Assembly (NCBI GenBank): GCA_025456495.1 | Contig: JALOKO010000295.1 | Location: forward strand, 1 to 5,536 | DNA: 5,536 nt | Reading direction: 5' to 3' | Source of the DNA: Bryobacterales bacterium | GTDB taxonomy: Bacteria; Acidobacteriota; Terriglobia; Bryobacterales; Bryobacteraceae | Shown: positions 1 to 5,536 of the stretch, piece after piece | Layout of the letters: each line of letters opens with the position of its first letter | Position numbering within the stretch: the first letter of the stretch is position 1 | Translations under genes and position numbers: made by a program | Notes under the pieces: model-generated | The model's database searches: none | What the model was told of the DNA's origin: nothing | What the model saw: the letters and a program-made list of their open reading frames with translations, nothing else

Positions 1-2051
1 CCAACATCCTAGTGACCGCCGAGGGCGCCCCCAAGCTGTTGGATTTCGGAATCGCCAAGGTGCTGCAAGCGGATGGAGAGGACACCCAACCCATCACGCA
101 ATCCACCGCCCAGATGCTGACATTGGACTATGCCAGCCCGGAGCAGATTCGCGGTGAGCCCGTTTCCACGGTCTCGGATGTTTACTCCCTGGGCGTGATC
201 CTCTACGAATTGCTGGCGGGTGGGCGGCCCTTTCAGTCGAAGGAGGGAGGGCTGCTTGCCTATCGGATTCTGCATGAAGACCCGCCCAGACCGAGCCAGC
301 GCGCCCGCCAGGAAGGGCTTCCAGCGATTCCCGCTGACTTGGATAACGTGGTGATGAAGGCCATCGCCCGAGAGCCCGAGCGCCGCTATACCTCCGCCGG
401 CGCCCTGGCCGAGGACCTGCGACGCTTTCTTCGTGGCGCGCCCGTGAAGGCCCATGGCGACAGCACCTGGTATGTCGCCTCCAAGTTCTTGCGCCGCTAC
501 CGGATCCAATCGGGAGTCGCGGCTGTCTTTGTGATTGCTCTGATTGCCCTTGGCATCCAACTGGCCGTGACCAATGATCGTCTGGCCAAGGAGCGCGACA
601 AGGCGCTGCGTGAGCGCGGCAATGCCCGGCAAGTCAGCAACTTCATGGTGGAGTTGTTTGGAAACAGCGAGAGGCAGCCCAATCCCGGGCAGGAGATTAC
701 GGCGCGGCAGATCCTGGATATCGGCGCCCGCAGCCTGCGCAAAGAACCGGTGAAGGACGTGGAACTCAGAGCAAACCTCCATATGGGAATCGGATCTGCC
801 TATCAGCGCATCGGGCAATACCGCCAGGCTCGCGAACAACTGGACGAAGCCATGTCGCTGCTGCGCGGCACGGACGCCAGCGCATCGGATGCACGCGTCA
901 GCGCATTGATTGAGACTTCGAACCTGCTGGAGCGGATGGGCGAACTTGCGGCAGCGGAGGCAATCGCCCGAGAGTCTGTTGAGGTAGCTCGCCAATACCA
1001 GCAAAGCCGTCTCGCCTCAGCGCTGTCTACGTTTGGCAATTCGTTGGGGCACCAACGCAAGTACGCTGCCGCTGAAGCAGCCTACCGGGAAGGTATTGCC
1101 TTGAATCCGCCGATGAGCCGCATCTTACTTCCGCTGAAGGCCAATCTCGCCATTGTGCTTTACCGTCAGGGCAAGTTCCAGGAGGCCGAGGACGCTGTGC
1201 GCGAAGTGCGCCAACTGATGGCGCAGCATTGGAAGAATTTCCCGCAGGGGCTAGCGTTCGCGGAAGATTCGACGGCCAACCTGGAGGCGCTTCGTGGGAA
1301 CTATCGGGCTGCCCTGGCGGCCTTTCAGGAGATGCTGCGGATCTTGCGCGAAACCGGCGGTGAGCAGGAGCCCATGCAGGCCCACGGCCTTTGCGGCATG
1401 GCCGAGACCTATTTGAAGATGCTCGATCCCGACAGCGCGCAGCAACCGTTGGCCGCCTGCGCTGCGCTTCGCGAAGCCAACGTGAAGCCTGAGTCTTTCG
1501 ACGCCGTGACGGTGACGCATCTCCAGGGCCTGCTTGCCCTGCAACGCGGGGAAGTGCAACTGGCTGTGGAAAAGATGCAGCGCGCCCACGCCGTGCTCAC
1601 CGCAATGCACGGCCAGCAGCACGCCTCCCAGACGCTTGCCCTGCGCAATCTGGGCATGGCGCTTGCGGCTGCGAACCAGCCCGATGCCGCGGAGTCGTTC
1701 TTCCGGCAGGCGATTGCACTGAAGGAATCGCAGGGCGGCGCCGAGGATCCCGAACTGGCTGACTTGATGCTTGAGGCCGGCCATGCCGCCGTACGCGCCG
1801 GGAAAGCCGCGGCCGGAGAGGCCCGCCTGCGTGTCGCCTTGCGTATCCGCCAGCAGTTGGGCGTGTCGCCCCTGTTGCTGCATGCCACGAAGGTAGACCT
1901 GGCGGATTGCCTTTTGCAGCAAGGCAAGCAGCGCGAAGCCGAATCCATGCTTTCTGAGGCGACAGCCTATTATCAGACGCATCCGCCGGAGATTCGTGGA
2001 GAGGCAGAGCGCGCGCTCACTTTGTTACGGCAAGCCAGAGACCGCAAGTAA
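1..2051 (+). CDS. Transmembrane Ser/Thr protein kinase with C-terminal TPR domain (5' partial)
   Basis: This is a Hanks-type (PknB-like) kinase whose N-terminal lobe lies outside the window. The reading frame is open from base 3, and the first codons read N-I-L-V-T, which fits the end of the HRDLKPxN catalytic loop. Residues below count from the GTG at 12, which is internal and not the true start. DFG (metal binding) is at 11-13, an APE-like YASPEQI ends the activation segment at 40-46, the SDVYSLGV helix with its conserved Asp is at 55-62, and the conserved subdomain XI Arg is in ERRY at 123-126. One membrane span (about 167-186) separates the cytoplasmic kinase from the rest. It is followed by a charged, probably helical stretch (187-205) and then about eight or nine degenerate TPR units from about 250 to 655, a protein-binding scaffold probably facing the periplasm. 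The gene ends with TAA. The kinase assignment is firm; the signal and the target are unknown. Confidence 0.93.
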   Translation, partial: NILVTAEGAPKLLDFGIAKVLQADGEDTQPITQSTAQMLTLDYASPEQIRGEPVSTVSDVYSLGVILYELLAGGRPFQSKEGGLLAYRILHEDPPRPSQRARQEGLPAIPADLDNVVMKAIAREPERRYTSAGALAEDLRRFLRGAPVKAHGDSTWYVASKFLRRYRIQSGVAAVFVIALIALGIQLAVTNDRLAKERDKALRERGNARQVSNFMVELFGNSERQPNPGQEITARQILDIGARSLRKEPVKDVELRANLHMGIGSAYQRIGQYRQAREQLDEAMSLLRGTDASASDARVSALIETSNLLERMGELAAAEAIARESVEVARQYQQSRLASALSTFGNSLGHQRKYAAAEAAYREGIALNPPMSRILLPLKANLAIVLYRQGKFQEAEDAVREVRQLMAQHWKNFPQGLAFAEDSTANLEALRGNYRAALAAFQEMLRILRETGGEQEPMQAHGLCGMAETYLKMLDPDSAQQPLAACAALREANVKPESFDAVTVTHLQGLLALQRGEVQLAVEKMQRAHAVLTAMHGQQHASQTLALRNLGMALAAANQPDAAESFFRQAIALKESQGGAEDPELADLMLEAGHAAVRAGKAAAGEARLRVALRIRQQLGVSPLLLHATKVDLADCLLQQGKQREAESMLSEATAYYQTHPPEIRGEAERALTLLRQARDRK

Positions 2052-2112
2052 CCGGCAAGCCCAAGACCGCGATTAACCGGCAAGCCCAAGACCGCGATTA
2101 ACCGGCAAGCCC
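2051..2112. repeat. 25-bp tandem repeat between convergent genes
   Basis: Two identical 25-bp units lie head to tail at 2051-2075 and 2076-2100. Each begins accggcaagccc and ends ccgcgatta. A third copy starts at 2101 but keeps only its first 12 bases before diverging. A degenerate copy lies just upstream at 2027-2050 (about 20 of 24 bases match, with one gap) and forms the last codons of the kinase gene. At each junction the sequence TTAA gives a TAA stop on both strands. The kinase stop (2049-2051) and the peptidase stop (2098-2100) both fall in the array. No strong hairpin followed by a T-run is visible, so it is not a classical terminator. Replication slippage is the simplest origin. Confidence 0.9.
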
Positions 2113-3066
2113 GGGCAACCCGCCCAGGGAAGGCGCCATGCGCACCGCGCGCACGATTGCCTGCTCAACAGCCTGTGCCGCGGCAACGCCCAAGGCAATC
2201 ATGTCGGAGGCCTGATCTCCATAGCTGAGCGCCACCACTAGGTCACCGTCCACCATGGTGTGCGCCGGACTAATCGCGCCGGTCAGGCCTGCCTGCGCCA
2301 TCTGCGCCAACTTGCGCGCCTGCACTGCATCCAGCTTCGCGTTGGTGGCCAGTACGACCAACGTGGTGTTCTCCCCGCGCCGTAACTCTGACTGCGACGG
2401 GCGACCCTCCAGCAACCAGTGCGCGGTGTCCACAAAGTCCATCCGGCCAGCGTCACGCCGGGCCCCTGCCAGCACGCGGCGGGATTTCGGATCCAGCACG
2501 TCCCCATAGGCGTTCACCGCGGCCAGGGCGCTCACCATCAGCGCGGTATCCCCCTGGCCAATCGATACGGTTGCACTGCCCAGCCCCGACTTCATGGCGT
2601 GGGCCGCCCCCAGCGCCTTCCCCACCGTCGCGCCGGTTCCCGCGCCTACTGCGCCCTCAAGCACCGCGTAGTCCGTGGCAGCCTCAACTGCCGCCTCGCC
2701 CATGTCGGATGTGGGGCGCACGGCGGCCTTGCCAATGCCGAGGTCGTAGAGGATTGCCGTGGGCACAATCGGAACCACCGCGTGGGCCGTGCGAAATCCA
2801 ATGCCGCGGCGCTCTAGTGCATTTCGCACGCCAGCACCCGCATCCAGGCCGAACGCGCTTCCCCCCGCCAACACCACCGCATGCACACGTCCGGCGATAT
2901 GGCCCGGGTCCATCACAAAGAACTCCGCAGTGCCGCTGGCTGAGCCCCGCACATCGTATCCGGCCACGGCCCCCCGCTCACACAGCACCACAGTGCAGCC
3001 GGTTAACGCTTCCAGGTTGGTGGCGTGTCCCACCCGGATGCCCGGGATGTCAGTAAGGCCCTTCAC
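2098..3066 (-). CDS. P1-family (DmpA/S58-type) aminopeptidase
   Basis: The 322-residue product is a member of the L-aminopeptidase/D-esterase family, whose members self-cleave to expose an N-terminal Ser or Thr nucleophile and then remove N-terminal residues from peptides, amides or esters. Visible family marks are the N-terminal LTDIPGIRVGHAT (residues 4-16), the GCTVVLCERGAVAGYDVRG region (23-41), the glycine-rich AGGSAFGLDAGAGV (67-80), GAGTGATVGK (141-150) and GENTTLVVLATNA (231-243). By family analogy, cleavage would fall between Asn233 and Thr234, making Thr234 the nucleophile. The length fits the family. No signal peptide is seen, so it is probably cytoplasmic. The GTG start places the conserved LTDIPGI motif correctly, but no good Shine-Dalgarno sequence precedes it. 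The gene converges on the kinase gene and diverges from the mla operon, so it is transcribed alone here. Its substrate cannot be read from the sequence. Confidence 0.92.
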   Translation of the reverse strand: MKGLTDIPGIRVGHATNLEALTGCTVVLCERGAVAGYDVRGSASGTAEFFVMDPGHIAGRVHAVVLAGGSAFGLDAGAGVRNALERRGIGFRTAHAVVPIVPTAILYDLGIGKAAVRPTSDMGEAAVEAATDYAVLEGAVGAGTGATVGKALGAAHAMKSGLGSATVSIGQGDTALMVSALAAVNAYGDVLDPKSRRVLAGARRDAGRMDFVDTAHWLLEGRPSQSELRRGENTTLVVLATNAKLDAVQARKLAQMAQAGLTGAISPAHTMVDGDLVVALSYGDQASDMIALGVAAAQAVEQAIVRAVRMAPSLGGLPGLAG

Positions 3067-3083
3067 GGTAACTGCTTCGAGTA

Positions 3084-3103
3084 ACGACGCCAGACGGCTT
3101 CGT
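3084..3103. other. Imperfect inverted repeat in the divergent spacer
   Basis: The arms acgacgcc (3084-3091) and ggcttcgt (3096-3103) can pair over 8 positions with one mismatch around a 4-base loop (agac). On the minus strand it would lie in the leader just upstream of the peptidase gene if that transcript starts beyond it. It could be an operator or a leader hairpin, or simply chance in GC-rich DNA. Confidence 0.35.
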
Positions 3104-3124
3104 CGAAATCCGGTTCACGTTCGC

Positions 3125-3130
3125 TAGTAT
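3125..3130 (+). promoter_or_regulatory. Possible -10 element for the mla operon
   Basis: TAGTAT matches four of six positions of TATAAT and lies 32 bases before the mlaE start codon. The near copy TAGCAT follows at 3133-3138. No good -35 hexamer is seen at the usual distance upstream, so this is a weak call. Confidence 0.22.
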
Positions 3131-3149
3131 GGTAGCATCACGGTTCTAC

Positions 3150-3153
3150 GGAG
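3150..3153 (+). promoter_or_regulatory. Ribosome binding site of mlaE (decides a TTG start)
   Basis: GGAG ends 9 bases before the TTG at 3163. This is the best Shine-Dalgarno match in the spacer and supports the TTG start. The next ATG in frame (at 3280, in VQMDIIG) would cut off the conserved N-terminal helix region. Confidence 0.7.
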
Positions 3154-3162
3154 ACCTACTGT

Positions 3163-3924
3163 TTGCTGGACTTCCTGAAAGGGCCGGTTTTTGCGATCCA
3201 GGAGTTTTTTCTCCTCGGCGCCAAGGCCGTCAAGAACATCTTCCGCAGGCCCTTCTATTGGTCTGACCTCTTCGTGCAGATGGACATCATCGGTGTCGGC
3301 AGTCTTCCCATCGTGCTGCTGACTGGTTTCTTCAGCGGCGCGGTGATGGCCCTGCAGATGGCCCGCGCCCTGTCAAACTACGGCGCCAAGGAGCAGACGG
3401 GGGTGGTGGTGGCCATCACCCTGGTGCGCGAGATGGGTCCCGCGCTGACGTCGCTGATGGTGGCTGGGCGCAATGCGTCGGGCATGGCCAGCGAATTGGG
3501 CTCCATGAAGGTCACTGAGCAGATTGACGCCATGCGCGCGTTGGGGACCGATCCCGTCCAGAAACTGGTGGTGCCCCGGATGCTGGCCACTGCCATCACC
3601 CTGCCGCTGCTCACCATCATCGCGGACTTCGTTGGCATCTTCGGCGGCTATCTGGTGGCGGCCGGCATTCTTGGGCTTACCGGCACCCAGTATTGGACCA
3701 GCGCGTGGCGCGCCATTGAGTATTCCGACATCCTGCAGGGCTTGCTGAAGCCCTTCGTGTTCGCTTTTGCGATCTCATTGGTGGGCTGCTATTACGGGCT
3801 GAACGCCTCGGGCGGCACGCAGGGCGTGGGGCGCGCCACCACACAAGCCGTGGTGATGGCGTCCGTGCTGATCTTCATCCTGACCTTCTTCATCACCAAG
3901 CTCTTTGTGGGGGAAGTGTATTAG
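3163..3924 (+). CDS. mlaE: MlaE-type lipid ABC transporter permease
   Basis: The 253-residue product is the inner-membrane permease of an MCE/Mla phospholipid transporter; two copies would pair with the MlaF ATPase and an MlaD ring. The length is normal for the family. An amphipathic N-terminal segment (1-35) is followed by hydrophobic spans at about 46-69, 135-173, 192-213 and 226-249. The family core is intact: VREMGPALTSLMVAGR (88-103), then ASELGSMKVTEQIDAMRALG (109-128), the coupling region that contacts the ATPase, and GLNASGGTQGVGRATTQAVV (212-231) near the C-terminus. The AGRNASGMASELG form differs slightly from the AGRVGSAMAAELG type familiar from proteobacteria. It starts with TTG, has a good ribosome binding site, and is the first gene of the operon in the window. 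The family identity is very secure; the direction of lipid movement is not shown by sequence. Confidence 0.95.
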   Translation: MLDFLKGPVFAIQEFFLLGAKAVKNIFRRPFYWSDLFVQMDIIGVGSLPIVLLTGFFSGAVMALQMARALSNYGAKEQTGVVVAITLVREMGPALTSLMVAGRNASGMASELGSMKVTEQIDAMRALGTDPVQKLVVPRMLATAITLPLLTIIADFVGIFGGYLVAAGILGLTGTQYWTSAWRAIEYSDILQGLLKPFVFAFAISLVGCYYGLNASGGTQGVGRATTQAVVMASVLIFILTFFITKLFVGEVY

Positions 3925-3927
3925 GCG

Positions 3928-4764
3928 ATGTCCAGCGATGCCCCCATTCTGGAGTTCCAACAGGTCACGGTGGATTTCGGCGATAGCCTTGGCCTGGACA
4001 ACGTCAGCTTTCAGGTGCGTGAAGGCGACGCGCGCATCATTCTGGGCGCGGCCGGCAGCGGCAAGAGCGTCCTCTTGAAGACGGCCCTGGGGCTGCTTCG
4101 TCCCACCAGCGGTCGTGTCAGGGTGTTTGGTGAAGACGTCACGGATCTGAACGAAAGCGCCTGGTTCCCCGTTCGTCGCAAGCTGGGTGTCCTCTTCCAG
4201 GAGGGTGGGTTGTTTGATTCGCTAACCATCGCCGAGAACGTCGCCTACCCGCTGGAGAACAATCGCAAGGACCCACTGCCTTCCACCGACGTCTTCCAAC
4301 GAGTGAAAGAGGCGCTGGAATTCGTTGAACTTGGGCATACCCTGGACAAGGTGCCCAGCGAGCTTTCCGGTGGGATGCGCCGCCGTGTGGGCATCGCCCG
4401 CGCCATGGTCACCAAGCCCAGGCTGACCCTCTACGATTCCCCCACAGCGGGCCTTGACCCCATGACTTCCTACACCATCGTCGCTCTCATTACCAAGGAG
4501 CGCTGCGTCCACAACACCACCACCATGATTGCCACGCACCGCTATCAGGACGGCCATTTCCTTGCCAATTACACCTACAACGGGCAAACTCAGAGTATTG
4601 AACCGCGGCGCCATCATGGTGAGGACGGGGACGCGTCCACGCGCTTCTGGGTCATGCGTGAAGGTCGCCTTGTGTTTGATGGAACGCAATCGGAGCTCGG
4701 GCGGGTAGATGACCCCTACGTCGCCAAATTCATGAAGCCGCGGATGGATTGCAATGGCAACTAA
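3928..4764 (+). CDS. mlaF: MlaF-type ABC transporter ATPase with Ser in the Walker B Glu position
   Basis: The 278-residue product is the cytoplasmic ATPase that would drive the MlaE permease. Visible motifs are Walker A GAAGSGKS (40-47), Q-loop Gln91 in LFQEGGLFDSLT, signature LSGGMRRRVGIARA (146-159), Walker B LTLYDS (166-171), D-loop AGLDP (174-178) and H-loop His204 in IATHR. The usual catalytic Glu after the Walker B Asp is Ser171 (codon TCC). After the H-loop, residues 205-240 form a longer polar segment than in typical MlaF proteins, before WVMREGRLVFDGT (241-253) resumes the family pattern. The start lies 3 bases after the mlaE stop, with a GGGGGAAG purine run (3909-3916) inside the mlaE end as ribosome binding site. 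The gene overlaps mlaD by 11 bases. The identity is secure; the effect of the Ser on ATP turnover is open. Confidence 0.94.
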   Translation: MSSDAPILEFQQVTVDFGDSLGLDNVSFQVREGDARIILGAAGSGKSVLLKTALGLLRPTSGRVRVFGEDVTDLNESAWFPVRRKLGVLFQEGGLFDSLTIAENVAYPLENNRKDPLPSTDVFQRVKEALEFVELGHTLDKVPSELSGGMRRRVGIARAMVTKPRLTLYDSPTAGLDPMTSYTIVALITKERCVHNTTTMIATHRYQDGHFLANYTYNGQTQSIEPRRHHGEDGDASTRFWVMREGRLVFDGTQSELGRVDDPYVAKFMKPRMDCNGN

Positions 4765-5536
4765 AGATAAGGTGCGCTGGTCGCAGTTACGCGTGGGAAT
4801 CATGGCCATCGTCGCTCTGGCGATTCTGGGTGTGCTTATCTTCCTGCTGACAAGCGGTGGGAGCGTCTTTCGTACACGCGTCAAGCTCTACACCTACATG
4901 GGTGATTCGGGCGCCATGGCCCAGGGCTCTCCCGTGCGCCTGAACGGCATTGTCGTAGGCAGCGTACGCAACGTTGAGCTGTCCGGCGAGAACCTGGACG
5001 GACGTCGCATCAAGATCGAAATGGAAGTTTACGAAGACATGCTGCGCAGCATGCCGGTGGACTCCCAGGCCTTCATTTCCGCTGAGAATCTGCTGGGCGC
5101 GAAATTCATCAACATCTCCATGGGCAAGGCGGCGGAGACCATCCGGCCGGGAGGGGAGGTTGCCGCACGCCAGGTGGAAGGCTTTGACGAAGTGGTGGCC
5201 TCCAGCTACGATCTGCTCACCATGCTGAAGGGCATCCTCACGCGCATGGACGCCATCGTAGCCGAGGTGGAGCTTGGCAAGGGAAGCATTGGCCGCTTCA
5301 TCACTGACCCGAAGTTCTACGACGAACTCACCATGACCGTCGTGGAAGTGCGGCAGATTGCCCAGGCCATCGGCGATGGCAAAGGCACCGTGGGCAAACT
5401 GCTGTACGACGATGCCATGTACGACCAGATCAACAAGACCGTGGCTGATCTTGATTCCGTCATCCTGGACATCCGCGCGGGTCGGGGCACGGCGGGCAAA
5501 CTCATTTACGACGAGGCTCTCTACACACAGGCTCGC
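4754..5536 (+). CDS. mlaD: MlaD-type MCE-domain lipid-binding protein (3' partial)
   Basis: The frame is open from the ATG at 4754 to the window edge, giving 261 residues without a stop. MlaD proteins are anchored in the inner membrane and form a hexameric ring in the periplasm that passes lipids to or from MlaE. A short basic N-terminus is followed by one membrane span (about 12-35) and an MCE domain (about 40-125). Its hallmarks include MAQGSPVRLNGIVVGSV (55-71) and ISAENLLGAKFINISMG (108-124). From 175 on, a segment with a 34-residue period begins (GKGSIGRF, GKGTVGKL, GRGTAGKL) and is still running at the edge. The protein is thus already longer than E. coli MlaD (about 180 residues) and nearer to the longer MCE proteins of other phyla. 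The start overlaps the mlaF stop by 11 bases, suggesting coupled translation. The C-terminus and any following mla genes lie outside the window. Confidence 0.93.
   Translation, partial: MATKDKVRWSQLRVGIMAIVALAILGVLIFLLTSGGSVFRTRVKLYTYMGDSGAMAQGSPVRLNGIVVGSVRNVELSGENLDGRRIKIEMEVYEDMLRSMPVDSQAFISAENLLGAKFINISMGKAAETIRPGGEVAARQVEGFDEVVASSYDLLTMLKGILTRMDAIVAEVELGKGSIGRFITDPKFYDELTMTVVEVRQIAQAIGDGKGTVGKLLYDDAMYDQINKTVADLDSVILDIRAGRGTAGKLIYDEALYTQAR
5276..5536 (+). repeat. 34-residue (102-bp) protein repeats in the MlaD C-terminal region
   Basis: Three units start at 5276, 5378 and 5480, each exactly 102 bases apart; the third is cut by the window edge. They align as GKGSIGRFITDPKFYDE, GKGTVGKLLYDDAMYDQ and GRGTAGKLIYDEALYTQ. 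The conserved pattern is G-[KR]-G-[ST]-x-G-[KR]-[LF]-[LI]-x-D-x-x-x-Y. Each complete unit then continues as a helix-like stretch rich in V, I, A and L. The DNA copies are clearly diverged, so this is a protein-level repeat and not a recent duplication. Confidence 0.85.

Larger units (their letters stand above)
3067..3162. promoter_or_regulatory. Divergent intergenic region between peptidase gene and mla operon
   Basis: This 96-bp spacer must hold the start signals for the mla operon (+) and probably for the peptidase gene (-), because their starts face away from each other. It contains an imperfect hairpin (3084-3103), a short GCTA/TAGC inverted repeat with a 6-base centre (3123-3136) and the ribosome binding site of mlaE (3150-3153). 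No textbook sigma-70 promoter stands out on either strand. Confidence 0.6.

Noticed and set aside
9..1004. Long open frame on the minus strand opposite the kinase region (331 codons)
   Set aside because: It is antisense to a well-supported kinase and TPR frame, its translation has no recognisable domain, and long antisense open frames are common in GC-rich coding DNA.
1251..1982. Minus-strand open frames opposite the TPR region
   Set aside because: Their composition (rich in G, L, Q, R and H) is that of a shadow of the TPR codons; no ribosome binding site or family motif is seen.
2051..2112. CRISPR array or attachment site
   Set aside because: The units are directly adjacent without spacers, there are only two full copies, and no integrase, cas gene or tRNA is nearby.
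2112..2122. Short hairpin CGGG-CAA-CCCG as a terminator
   Set aside because: The stem is only 4 bp, it lies inside the peptidase coding region and has no T-run on either strand.
2571..3056. Plus-strand open frames inside the peptidase gene
   Set aside because: They are Pro/Arg/Ala-rich low-complexity shadows of the minus-strand peptidase, whose family motifs run through the whole length.
4222..4884. Minus-strand open frame spanning the mlaF-mlaD junction
   Set aside because: It lies opposite two overlapping genes with clear motifs, and its translation resembles no known family.
4974..5228. Alternative plus-strand open frame within mlaD
   Set aside because: The overlapping frame from 4754 carries the membrane span and MCE domain motifs; this one is Arg/Pro/Trp-rich and has no domain.

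Overview
The window is GC-rich, densely coding DNA that looks like the chromosome of a Gram-negative (diderm) bacterium, most likely an acidobacterium. That assignment is an inference. It rests on a Ser/Thr kinase fused to a membrane anchor and a TPR domain, on the gene order mlaE-mlaF-mlaD, on an MlaF with an extended segment after its H-loop, and on an MlaD with repeated GKGT-type segments. No sequence search was possible.

Layout. Bases 1-2051 (+) hold the C-terminal part of a transmembrane Ser/Thr kinase with a long TPR region; its N-terminal kinase lobe lies upstream of the window. A short gap (2052-2097) carries two perfect 25-bp tandem repeats, with related sequence on both sides, and the next gene converges on it. 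Bases 2098-3066 (-) encode a P1-family (DmpA/S58-type) aminopeptidase. A 96-bp divergent spacer (3067-3162) separates it from a (+) strand operon that runs to the window edge: mlaE permease (3163-3924), mlaF ATPase (3928-4764) and mlaD MCE protein (4754 to beyond 5536). The operon genes are 3 bp apart and then overlap by 11 bp, which points to one transcript and translational coupling.

How the genes work together. MlaE, MlaF and MlaD are the permease, ATPase and substrate-handling MCE subunits of an inner-membrane complex that moves phospholipid between the inner and outer membranes. The kinase and the peptidase have no evident link to it beyond proximity.

The points most worth a second look are the serine in place of the catalytic Walker B glutamate in MlaF, the 34-residue periodicity of the MlaD C-terminal region, and the tandem repeat that spans the ends of two convergent genes. 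I see no RNA genes, mobile elements, CRISPR arrays or clear intrinsic terminators, and no convincing sign of a wholly new system.
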